Assembly: GCA_022843045.1 (NCBI GenBank)
Contig: JALHOJ010000038.1
Span: 1 to 40,485 of the forward strand
Direction: 5' to 3'
From: Phycisphaerales bacterium
GTDB taxonomy: Bacteria; Planctomycetota; Phycisphaerae; Phycisphaerales; UBA1924
Length of the DNA stretch: 40,485 bases
Shown here: positions 7,308 through 14,995 of the stretch, in pieces
Numbering within the stretch: position 1 is the stretch's first letter
How the letters are laid out: the number at the start of each line of letters is the position of its first letter
Notes under the pieces: generated by a model
Database searches by the model: none
Seen by the model: only the letters and a program-made list of their open reading frames with translations
What the model was told of the DNA's origin: nothing
Made by a program: the position numbers and the translations under genes

Positions 7308-8855
7308 CTACTTCCGCTTCTTGAACTTGCTCTTGATGCTCGGCGTATGTCCGCTCTTGCGGCCAAACCCGCCCATGCTCCGCATCGCCATCGCCGCTTC
7401 CATCGGGTCTTCGCTGCGCATCTGATTCGCCATCCGGGCGCGATCGCCCGCCGACAGCCCTGCCATGCCCTGCGTCATCTTCGTGACGATCTCAAACTGC
7501 TTCGCGAGCCGGCGAACCTCTTCTTCGTTGGTCCCCGCGCCCTTCGCGATGCGCCGCTGCCGCGAGAAGTTGATGAGCGTTGGCTTCTTGCGCTCCTCCT
7601 TATTCATCGAAGAGATCGTCGCTTCCACGCGATCAAGCTGCTTGTCCTCGATGTTCACGTCCTTCATCATGCTGCCCACGCCAGGCAGCAACCCCAGCAG
7701 GTTCTTGAGCGGCCCCATCTTCCGCAGCGTCTTGAGCTGCTTGAGGAAGTCGTCCATCGTCATCTCGCCCTTGGCCATGCGTTCCTGCAGGGTCTTGGCC
7801 TCCTGCTCATCGATCTCCTGCTGAGCCTTTTCGACGAGGCTGACGACGTCGCCCATGCCCAGAATGCGTCCTGCCACGCGATCGGCGTGAAACTCCTCAA
7901 TCGCGTCGATCTTCTCGCCCGTACCGATGAACTTGATCGGTGCGCCCGTGACGTGCTTGACGGAGATCGCCGCCCCACCCCGCGTGTCGCTGTCAAACTT
8001 GCTCAAAATCACGCCATCGACGGTGAGCTTGGTGTGAAACGCCTTGCTCGACACCACCGCGTCCTGTCCGGTCATCGCATCAACAACCAGGAACACATGA
8101 TGCGGCTTGCACGTCGCTTTGACCTGCGACAGTTCGCCCATCAACTCGTCGTTGATGTGCAGACGGCCTGCAGTATCGAGGATGACCGTGTCGATGCCTT
8201 GCTGCTTCGCCGCCGCGACCGCGCGCTGGGCCACCTGTACCGCCACGCCCACTGCCTTGCCATACTCCGCCGTCTTGTCCGGCTCGCCATAGAACACCAC
8301 CTGCGACGGCCCCGTGACCTCCGATTCCACCTGCGTCGCCAGCGTGCGAAGCTGCTCGACCGCCGCGGGCCGCTGCAAGTCGCACGCCGCGAGCATCACG
8401 CTGCGTCCACGCTTTTTGAGATACGCCGCGAGCTTGCCGCAGGTCGTGGTCTTGCCGCTGCCCTGAAGGCCACACATCATGACGACAGTGGGGGCCGTGC
8501 TCGCGCGAGAGATCAAGGCATCCGGCGACACCTGCTTGGGCAGCGGGATTGGCAGCCCCGTCTGCTCGTCTTCCTTCGTGAACTCAACCGTGCCGCCCAG
8601 CAGCTCCACCAGCCGCTTGTGCACGATCCCGATCATCTGCTGCCCGGGCTCGAGGTTCGCGTGCACCTTCTGGCCCAATGCATCTGCGAGCACCTGCTCG
8701 CAGAACACGTTCACGACATCCAGATGCACGTCCGCGTCGAGCAACGCGCTGCGCACCTCGGCCATCGAGTCGCGAACGTTGCTCTCGGTAATGGCGTCCT
8801 TGCCCGAAAACTTGCGAAACAGCCCGGAAAACGTGTCGTTGAGCTTGTGAAACAT
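7308..8855 (-). CDS. ffh: Signal recognition particle protein Ffh (SRP54)
   Basis: The GTPase subunit of the signal recognition particle; with SRP RNA it delivers ribosome-nascent chains to FtsY at the membrane. The 515-residue protein has the N-domain at about 1-95. The G domain has GLQGSGKTTTCGKL at 129-142, the DLQRPAA motif at 159-165 and DTAGRL at 227-232. A Met-rich M domain at about 320-515 contains RMGxLKNLLGLLPG-like and MSKEER-type segments. A loop of about 20 residues (TGLPIPLPKQV) separates N and G domains. The basic tail KSKFKKRK is usual. The ATG at 8855 begins FHKLNDTFSGLFRKF, the family start. No SRP RNA gene was seen in the window. Confidence 0.97.
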   Translation of the reverse strand: MFHKLNDTFSGLFRKFSGKDAITESNVRDSMAEVRSALLDADVHLDVVNVFCEQVLADALGQKVHANLEPGQQMIGIVHKRLVELLGGTVEFTKEDEQTGLPIPLPKQVSPDALISRASTAPTVVMMCGLQGSGKTTTCGKLAAYLKKRGRSVMLAACDLQRPAAVEQLRTLATQVESEVTGPSQVVFYGEPDKTAEYGKAVGVAVQVAQRAVAAAKQQGIDTVILDTAGRLHINDELMGELSQVKATCKPHHVFLVVDAMTGQDAVVSSKAFHTKLTVDGVILSKFDSDTRGGAAISVKHVTGAPIKFIGTGEKIDAIEEFHADRVAGRILGMGDVVSLVEKAQQEIDEQEAKTLQERMAKGEMTMDDFLKQLKTLRKMGPLKNLLGLLPGVGSMMKDVNIEDKQLDRVEATISSMNKEERKKPTLINFSRQRRIAKGAGTNEEEVRRLAKQFEIVTKMTQGMAGLSAGDRARMANQMRSEDPMEAAMAMRSMGGFGRKSGHTPSIKSKFKKRK

Positions 8856-8939
8856 GGTCAGTCCTGAACAGGGGCGCGCAGATGCGCCCGACGCGGGAGG
8901 CGATCAGGGGCTTGACCGCGTGGAGGGTAGTCGCTTCGG

Positions 8940-9641
8940 TTACCCTGCAACTTCCCAAACCTCCTCACCCACCGCAAACACCCTCCCTGCACACCTCCCC
9001 ACCCCACCCCCGGTAAACGAACAAAACGCCGGCACGATCACTTCGCCCTGGCCCACCACAAACGCCGGCAGCTTGATCCGCTCGCTCTTACGCCTCAGCA
9101 CCACCGCAGGGTGCTCATGCCCGGCCCACACCACCCGCCCGCGCCCCCCGCGGGCGTCGCCTTCGAGTGTCAGCGCGTCATGCGTGAACACAAACGGGCC
9201 TTCTTCAACCACGTCCCCGAGCACCCGCACGCTGCATCGATCGGAAACTCGCGCTAACCCGCGATCATGATTCCCCGGCACAACCTCCACGCGCACACCC
9301 ATCTTCTCCCGCGCCGCAGCGAACGCATCGCACACCAGTTCGGTTGCGCCGATGCGTGCGTGCAGAAAATCGCCAAGCACGAGCACCCGCCGCGCTCCGC
9401 TTTGCTGCACCGCAGAGACGAGCCGCGCCAACTCCGCTTCCAACAGCCCCCGCGGCATCGGCGCGCCGGTGGCCGCAATCGTCTCGAGTTTTCCCAAGTG
9501 CAAGTCTGCGAGAATGAGCGTCGCTGCTTCGACCCACAACGCACATCGCTGCGGCATGAGCACAATCCGCTGCCCGCCGATGCGCACTTCGCATCCGCCC
9601 GCGATGTCACACGCCGGATTGACGACGCTGTGCCCGCTCAC
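8940..9641 (-). CDS. pdeM: PdeM-type metallophosphoesterase (ligase-associated endonuclease family)
   Basis: A 233-residue calcineurin-like phosphoesterase. Metal-binding motifs appear in order: ADLHLGK (DLH at 46-48), GDFLH (90-94), GNHD (123-126), THDA and GHEHP (174-178). The DLHLGK and GHEHPA forms, plus the N-terminal ALWVEAATLILADLH, are typical of the PdeM/YydB-like group often linked to a DNA ligase and a DEXH helicase. Those partners are absent here, so the DNA-repair link is only by family. The start is GTG 9641 with GGGGGAGGCAGGGC directly upstream. It overlaps the stop of the upstream TIM-barrel gene (GTGA), which suggests translational coupling. Confidence 0.82.
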   Translation of the reverse strand: MSGHSVVNPACDIAGGCEVRIGGQRIVLMPQRCALWVEAATLILADLHLGKLETIAATGAPMPRGLLEAELARLVSAVQQSGARRVLVLGDFLHARIGATELVCDAFAAAREKMGVRVEVVPGNHDRGLARVSDRCSVRVLGDVVEEGPFVFTHDALTLEGDARGGRGRVVWAGHEHPAVVLRRKSERIKLPAFVVGQGEVIVPAFCSFTGGGVGRCAGRVFAVGEEVWEVAG

Positions 9642-10468
9642 GCCCTGCCTCCCCCAACGTCTGCGCCCAGGGGCCCCAGCATCCTGGCATACGTCGCCGC
9701 GCCGCGCTGAGCCGCATCCACCGGCTTCGCCAGCCCGCGTCCATCCCACACCATCGCCCCGCGAAACCCCGCCGCGCCCAGGCCCGCGGCGTACGCGAGC
9801 ACGTCGAGCCGACTGGACGCATCCGCGCCCACTTCGACACGCCCGATCCCGCCGCCCTCGCACAGTCGCGCCCCGCCGATGCGTCCGCTTGCAGAACTCG
9901 CACCCATCGCCGCCGCGATCGCCTCGTTCGCCTTGCCCGCTCCCTCGCTCGCACAGGCGATTGCAGGATCAACTCCCTGCACGATGACGCCGCCACCGTG
10001 GATCCCCACGTGCTCGCTCTTCCACGCGAAGTCCACGACTGCCACGCCCAGCCGCTGCCGCTGCCGCACCAACTCGCTCCGCGTCGTTGCCTCCAGCTTC
10101 GCAGGCAGCACCACGCCCACGCCTGGATCACCGATGCACACACTCCGCAAGTCCGCCATCAGCTCCATCCCCGCGACGATCGCCCCCAGCGCACGATCCA
10201 CCCGCGCCAGATCTACCAAGTCTGCACTTGGCACAAACAGGTCAATCCCGCTTAGCCCTAATCCTCGCCGCGCCAGAGACGCCGCGATGTCTCGCCGTGC
10301 CGACCCATCAAGCTCCCGCGCCCGCAGCCCCGGCGCCGTGCCATCCAGTTGCACCGCTGCGTACCCAGCAGCCCGGCACCAATCAAAGAACCCCCGAGCA
10401 TCTATCCACGGACACCCCACCTCGCCCACGCGAGGCAGGCCCACCATGGCCAAACTGATCTGGGGCAT
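9638..10468 (-). CDS. Xylose-isomerase-like TIM-barrel protein (sugar phosphate isomerase/epimerase family)
   Basis: A 276-residue protein from the ATG at 10468 (MPQISLAMVGLPRVGEV). The layout is that of AP endonuclease 2/xylose-isomerase-like barrels: GFFDWCRAAGYAAVQLDG near the N-terminus, then a helix and strand GLGLSGIDLFVP, and late barrel strands IGRVEVG and GFRGAMVWDG. In well-known members His, Glu and Asp bind a metal. I can see only some candidate acidic residues here, so activity is uncertain. The stop codon overlaps the start of pdeM by four bases, so the two are probably made together. The upstream extension of the frame to 10678 is repeat-derived. Confidence 0.65.
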   Translation of the reverse strand: MPQISLAMVGLPRVGEVGCPWIDARGFFDWCRAAGYAAVQLDGTAPGLRARELDGSARRDIAASLARRGLGLSGIDLFVPSADLVDLARVDRALGAIVAGMELMADLRSVCIGDPGVGVVLPAKLEATTRSELVRQRQRLGVAVVDFAWKSEHVGIHGGGVIVQGVDPAIACASEGAGKANEAIAAAMGASSASGRIGGARLCEGGGIGRVEVGADASSRLDVLAYAAGLGAAGFRGAMVWDGRGLAKPVDAAQRGAATYARMLGPLGADVGGGRA

Positions 10469-10826
10469 TTGCACGAAGCCACTATACGAAACGCGACCGT
10501 CAGGAAGCGTCGCACACCAACCGCTCACGAATTCACCACGGAGTTCACGGAGAGCACGGAGAACGGATTGAAGAGTTGGTTTCGCCAAGCAGCGCCCTGC
10601 CGTCGCTCCGCCCACGAGTCCGCTTGCACTTGCGGAGTTCACCCACCCATTCCGTCGCCTATTGCCTATCCGCGCCAATCCGCGAAGATCCGCGGCCCCT
10701 CTTCTCTCCTCTCTTGTCTCTTATCTCCCCTCCCTGCAACCTCCGTGGCTCCCCGTGGCCCTCCGTGGTGAGTCTGCTTTCAGAGTCCGACGCTCCTTCA
10801 CGGTCGCGTTTCGTCTACCCTCCCCC
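10469..10826. repeat. Repeat-rich intergenic region (CACGGAG units, ATCCGCG units, heptamers)
   Basis: No gene is seen. Positions 10531-10565 hold three nine-base units built on CACGGAG. Positions 10741-10771 hold the same motif in the opposite orientation (CTCCGTGG three times), so the region is flanked by inverted arrays. Between them are a short AATCCGCG / GATCCGCG pair (10677-10697) and five heptamers of the TCTCTTG type at 10703-10737. The region separates the divergent TIM-barrel and pyrophosphorylase genes and must also hold their promoters, which I cannot place. Confidence 0.6.
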
Positions 10827-12293
10827 ATGCCCTCGCTCGACCAAATGCCCAGCCAGATCAAGCCCCGCCTCGCCGCGATCAATCAGCAGCACCTGCTGCA
10901 CTTCTACGCCTCCCTCGCCCCCGCGCAGCAAATCGCGCTGATCGACCAGATCGCCTCGCTTGATCTCGAATCCCTCCCCAAGCTCATCAGCGAGTACGTG
11001 CTGACAAAGCCCCAGCTCAAACTCCCCGCCAAGCTCGCCCCCGCCCGCGTCTATCCCAATGACCCAACCGACAAGGCTCGCGGCGGCGAACACGCCTGGG
11101 ACCAGGCCGCCGCCCGCGTCCGTGGCGAAGCCCTCATCCGCGCCGGCAAGGTCGCCGCGTTCGTCGTTGCGGGCGGCCAAGGCAGCCGCCTGGGCTTTGA
11201 AGGCCCCAAGGGCTGCTACCCCGCGGGCAGCGTGACCAACAAGCCGCTCTTCCAGATCTTCGCCGAGCAGATCCTCGCGACCCAGCGCCGCTACAGCACG
11301 ATCGTGCCCTGGTACGTGATGACCAGCCCGCTCAACCACGACCAGACGACCAGCTTCTTCCGCCAGCACAACTACTGGGGCCTCTCGCCCGAGCACGTGC
11401 GATTCTTCCAGCAAGGCGTCGCCCCCAGCATCGACATGAAAACCGGCAAGGTCCTGCTCGCCGCCAAGCACGAAGTCGCGACCAACCCCGATGGCCACGG
11501 CGGCTGCGTGCGGGCGTTGCACGTCTCCGGCTCGCTCGCCGACATGCAAAAGCGCGGCGTCGAACACCTCTGCTACTTCCAAGTCGACAACCCGCTCGTC
11601 CGCGTCATCGATCCGATCTTCTTGGGGCTGCATGTGGGTGATGGCAAAGGAGGCATCGCGACGAGCGGCGAGATGTCCAGCAAGATGGTCGCCAAGGCCG
11701 GCCCGGAAGAAAAGGTGGGCGTCTTCGTGCTCGCCGACGGCAAGACCGAAGTGCTGGAGTACTCAGACATGCCCGCGGACTTGCAGAACGCCCGCGACAG
11801 CCGCGGCAACCTGCTCTACAACGCCGGCAGCATCGCCATCCACGCCATCAGCGTCGAGTTCCTCTCCCGCCTCGCCACCGACGCACGCTTCACGCTGCCT
11901 TGGCATCGCGCGGAGAAGAAGATCCCGCACGTCAACCTTGAGACTGGTGAGACGGTGTCGCCGAGCGCCAACAACGGCGTGAAACTCGAGAAGTTCATCT
12001 TTGACGCTCTCGCTCTGTGCAAACAAAGCCTCGTCTACGAAACCCTCCGCGAAGAAGAATTCGGCCCCATCAAGAACGCGACCGGCGTCGACAGCGTCGT
12101 CACCAGCAAGGCCCTGCAGACCAGCAGGGCCGCGAAGTGGCTCGAGGCCGCGGGCGTGAGTGTGCCACGCAAGACCGACGGTGCGCCAGATTGCACGCTT
12201 GAGTTGTCGGCGTTGACAGCGCTTGCGCCCGAAGAACTCCGCGGAGCGAAGCTGCCGAAGGCAATCGAACGAGGGACGACGATTGCGCTGTGA
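10827..12293 (+). CDS. UTP-sugar pyrophosphorylase (eukaryotic-type UDP-N-acetylhexosamine/UDP-glucose pyrophosphorylase)
   Basis: A 488-residue nucleotidyltransferase. The signature AGGQGSRLGFEGPKGCYP lies at residues 115-132 and matches the AGGxGTRLGxxxPKG uridylyltransferase loop of the UAP1/UGP2 family. CYFQVDNPLVRVIDP later matches the UAP family QVDN motif, and NAGSIAIH and HVNLETGETVSP fit the sugar-binding half. The enzyme would join a hexose or N-acetylhexosamine 1-phosphate to UTP, giving UDP-sugar. The QVDN motif favours UDP-GlcNAc/GalNAc as product. The ATG at 10827 is chosen; MPSQIKP a few codons later is possible. It converges on ugd, so the pair may feed the same UDP-sugar pool. 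The upstream frame to 10662 is repeat sequence. Confidence 0.82.
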   Translation: MPSLDQMPSQIKPRLAAINQQHLLHFYASLAPAQQIALIDQIASLDLESLPKLISEYVLTKPQLKLPAKLAPARVYPNDPTDKARGGEHAWDQAAARVRGEALIRAGKVAAFVVAGGQGSRLGFEGPKGCYPAGSVTNKPLFQIFAEQILATQRRYSTIVPWYVMTSPLNHDQTTSFFRQHNYWGLSPEHVRFFQQGVAPSIDMKTGKVLLAAKHEVATNPDGHGGCVRALHVSGSLADMQKRGVEHLCYFQVDNPLVRVIDPIFLGLHVGDGKGGIATSGEMSSKMVAKAGPEEKVGVFVLADGKTEVLEYSDMPADLQNARDSRGNLLYNAGSIAIHAISVEFLSRLATDARFTLPWHRAEKKIPHVNLETGETVSPSANNGVKLEKFIFDALALCKQSLVYETLREEEFGPIKNATGVDSVVTSKALQTSRAAKWLEAAGVSVPRKTDGAPDCTLELSALTALAPEELRGAKLPKAIERGTTIAL

Positions 12294-12359
12294 CGATGGT
12301 CAGTCAATGCTGACCTTGATCACAGTGCTCTCATGGCGAAGCCGTGGAAGCCAGTAGCC

Positions 12360-12385
12360 GCGGGTCGTCGCGGAGCGACACCCGC
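12360..12385. terminator. Stem-loop between two convergent genes (possible bidirectional terminator)
   Basis: GCGGGT(C)GTCGC pairs with GCGACACCCGC around a GGA loop, an 11-bp stem with one bulge, in the 100-bp gap between the pyrophosphorylase and ugd stops. There is no T tract, so termination is inferred from position. A smaller hairpin GGTCAG/CTGACC lies at 12298-12315. Confidence 0.4.
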
Positions 12386-12393
12386 AGACCGCC

Positions 12394-13761
12394 TTACCCC
12401 GCCTTTACTGCCGCCCGCCCCACGCTGTAATACGTGAACCCCTGCTTCTGCATGTCCGCAAGGCGATACAGGTTGCGACCATCAAAGATCACCGGCTTCC
12501 TCATCAGCTTCTTGAGCTTGTCAAAGTCCGGGCTCTTGAACTCGTCCCAGTCGGTGCTGATGACGATGGCGTCGGCGTCCTTCACCGCGTCGTACATCGT
12601 GTCGACGATCGAAGCGGTCGGCCCGAGTTCTTCCTTGGCGTTGTCGTTGGCGACCGGGTCATACCCCACGCACGTCGCGCCGTAGCCATTGGCCTTGCGG
12701 ATCAGCGTCAGGGCCGGCGCCTCGCGGATGTCGTCGGTCTTGGGCTTGAACGCGATGCCCCAGAACGCGATCTTCTTGCCCTGCAGGCCTGCGACGCCCC
12801 CGCCGATGCCCGTCTTGCCGCCAAAGTGAGCCGTGATCTTGTCAAAGAAGCGATCCCGCTGCTTCTGATTCACATCATGCACGGCCTTCGAAAGCTTGGC
12901 TTCGATGCCGCTCTTGTCGCCCATCATGATGCACGCGAGCGTGTCCTTGGGGAAGCACGACCCGCCGTAGCCCAGGCCCGGATACAGGAACGCGTTGCCG
13001 ATGCGCTTGTCGCTGCACATGCCCTCGCGGACGCGGTTGATGTCGGCGCCATAGGCCTCACAGAGGTTCGCCATCTCGTTGATGAAGCTGATCTTGGTCG
13101 CCAGGAAGTTGTTCGCGCAGTACTTCACCATCTCCGCGCTGGGAATGTCCATCAGGTAGATCGGGTGCCCATTCCGCACGAACGGGTCGTACAACTGCTT
13201 GAACGCCTCGCCCGTCTCGGCATCCTCAACGCCCACCACCACGCGATCGGGCTTCATGAAGTCATCGATCGCCGCGCCTTCCTTCAGGAACTCAGGATTG
13301 TCCGCGCACTTGAACGGGATGCTGGGGCCGACCTTCGCCCGGATGTGATCCCGCACCGCCATCGTCGTCCCCACCGGCACCGTGCTCTTCATCACGATGA
13401 CCTTCGTCTTCTGGCTGGGGCCAAGTTCCTTCAGCATCTCCGCGATGTCATCCGCCGCGGCGAACACGTACTTGAGATCCGTCTGCCCATGCTCGCCCGT
13501 GGGCGTGCCCACGCAGATGAAAATCATCTCCGCGTCCCGATACGCCGCCTTCTTGTCCAGCGTGTACTTGAGCCGCCCGGCCTTGTCGTTGTGGGCCATC
13601 ATCTCCTCAAGGCCCGGCTCATAAATCGGGCAAATGCCCTTTTTGAGCTTCTCGATCTTCCGCGGATCGACGTCAAGGCACGTGACGTCATTGCCGGTGT
13701 TTGCAAAGCAGACACCAGTGACCAGACCAACGTACCCCGTGCCGACCATCGTGAGTTTCAT
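12394..13761 (-). CDS. ugd: UDP-glucose 6-dehydrogenase
   Basis: Oxidises UDP-glucose to UDP-glucuronate with two NAD+, supplying acidic sugar precursors for exopolysaccharide. The 455-residue protein has the Rossmann start MKLTMVGTGYVGLVTGVCFA, FICVGTPTGEHGQTDL, STVPVGTT and the catalytic Lys213 in EMVKYCANNFLATK. The nucleophile Cys269 lies in YGGSCFPKD. The C-terminal UDP-binding domain (AFWGIAFKPKTDDIREAP, VISTDWDEF, IFDGRNLY) is complete. The ATG at 13761 has GGAGA upstream; the open frame to 13827 is not used. A TATACT hexamer on the minus strand at 13851-13856 could be a -10 element. It is a different branch from the partial dehydrogenase at 1-507. Confidence 0.96.
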   Translation of the reverse strand: MKLTMVGTGYVGLVTGVCFANTGNDVTCLDVDPRKIEKLKKGICPIYEPGLEEMMAHNDKAGRLKYTLDKKAAYRDAEMIFICVGTPTGEHGQTDLKYVFAAADDIAEMLKELGPSQKTKVIVMKSTVPVGTTMAVRDHIRAKVGPSIPFKCADNPEFLKEGAAIDDFMKPDRVVVGVEDAETGEAFKQLYDPFVRNGHPIYLMDIPSAEMVKYCANNFLATKISFINEMANLCEAYGADINRVREGMCSDKRIGNAFLYPGLGYGGSCFPKDTLACIMMGDKSGIEAKLSKAVHDVNQKQRDRFFDKITAHFGGKTGIGGGVAGLQGKKIAFWGIAFKPKTDDIREAPALTLIRKANGYGATCVGYDPVANDNAKEELGPTASIVDTMYDAVKDADAIVISTDWDEFKSPDFDKLKKLMRKPVIFDGRNLYRLADMQKQGFTYYSVGRAAVKAG

Positions 13762-14003
13762 CGCCAAAGTCTCCAGACGGAACACTGACAAGCAACCCCC
13801 GCCCGAAGCCCCAACCTCGCCGCGCAATCCGCGACGCCAAATCGGGGCGGAGTATAAACGTCGAATCCGCCTGAGGCGTTCGCCGCAGGTTCAATATCGG
13901 TCAAAGTTCGGTGCCACTCCACCCCGCAAAGGTGCATGCAATTGCCCCCTCAAAACCGCTGGAAAACCAACCCCACCACGAGCCCACCTCACCGCCTCGC
14001 CGT

Positions 14004-14057
14004 CCCAAGTCCCCTGTCCCCTCTCCCGTGCCCCTCCCCGCCCTACCTTCGCCTCCC
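14004..14057. repeat. Heptamer repeat array directly before the methyltransferase start
   Basis: C-rich seven-base units (CCCAAGT, CCCCTGT, CCCCTCT and variants) run in register from 14004 to the base before the ATG at 14058. The gene therefore has no ordinary ribosome-binding site, since the array occupies that position. Confidence 0.6.
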
Positions 14058-14903
14058 ATGCCCACCTCCAAGCGCAGGAAGCGACTCCCCCAACTCACCC
14101 GCAAGAACTCCGACAAGTTCTTCCTCTACATCCAGTCCGTCCAAAGCCCCGACCACGAAATCGACTTCGTCACGACGCAGTTCAAGAAGCTCCGCAAGCG
14201 CCCCCTCCGCCGCGTCCGCGAAGACTTCTGCGGCACCGCCATCTCCGCCTGCGAGTTCGTCAAGCGCCATCCAGAAAACCACGCCGTCGCCCTAGACCTC
14301 CACAAGCCCACGCTTGCCTGGGGCCACCGCAACAACGTCGCCAAGCTCGACCCCGCCGCACAGCAACGCATCAAGCTCCTCGCCCGCAACGTCCTCTCGC
14401 CAGGCAAGGAAGGCACCCGCGTAGACGCCGTCCTCGCGATGAACTTCTCCTACTGGATCTTCATGACCCGCGAGGCCATGCTCGCGTACTTCCGCACCGT
14501 CTACCAGACCCTCGGGCCCGACGGCATCCTCTTCATGGACACCCACGGCGGCTACGAAGCCACCAAAGTGATGGAAGAACGCCGCAAGGTCTACGCGGGT
14601 GGCGGCCGCTGGTTCAAGTACGTCTGGGAGCAGAGTTCCTTCGACCCCATCTCCGGCCGCTGCGAATGCCGGATTCACTTTGAGTTTGAAAAAGGCCCCG
14701 CCTGGAAAGACGCCTTCAAGTACGCCTGGCGCGTCTGGAGCCTCCCCGAACTGCGCGAAATCCTCGCCGAGGCAGGCTTCAAGCGCAGCACGGTCTACCT
14801 CGAAGGCGACAACGGCAAAGGCGGCGGCGACGGCGTGTTCAGGCCAAAGACAGTTGGGGACCCGGATGCGAGCTTTATCGCGTACTTGGTGGCGGAGAAG
14901 TGA
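14058..14903 (+). CDS. Class I SAM-dependent methyltransferase
   Basis: A 281-residue soluble protein. After a basic N-terminus (TSKRRKRLPQLTRKN) comes VREDFCGTAISACEFVKRHPENHAVALDLHKPTLAWG (about 54-91). This is the glycine-containing SAM-binding motif I with an acidic residue ending strand beta 2, here in the 'DFCGT' form. Motif IV is DAVLAMNFSYWIF, and the post-motif GILFMDTHGGYEATK follows. This matches uncharacterised Methyltransf-type proteins; the substrate is unknown. Its start sits at the end of a heptamer array. It is divergent from ugd and convergent with the NACHT gene. Confidence 0.78.
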   Translation: MPTSKRRKRLPQLTRKNSDKFFLYIQSVQSPDHEIDFVTTQFKKLRKRPLRRVREDFCGTAISACEFVKRHPENHAVALDLHKPTLAWGHRNNVAKLDPAAQQRIKLLARNVLSPGKEGTRVDAVLAMNFSYWIFMTREAMLAYFRTVYQTLGPDGILFMDTHGGYEATKVMEERRKVYAGGGRWFKYVWEQSSFDPISGRCECRIHFEFEKGPAWKDAFKYAWRVWSLPELREILAEAGFKRSTVYLEGDNGKGGGDGVFRPKTVGDPDASFIAYLVAEK

Positions 14904-14995
14904 ATCGATCGCTCCAATTCATGTTGAGTTCAAGTAACGCGGAAGAGCATTAATCGAGGGAAAGTGAAAATGAGCCCCCAAGAACCGTTGTCCGA

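Noticed and set aside
7185..8867. 560-codon plus-strand open frame opposite ffh and aroK
   Set aside because: His/Arg/Leu-rich translation with no family features, wholly opposite well-supported genes.
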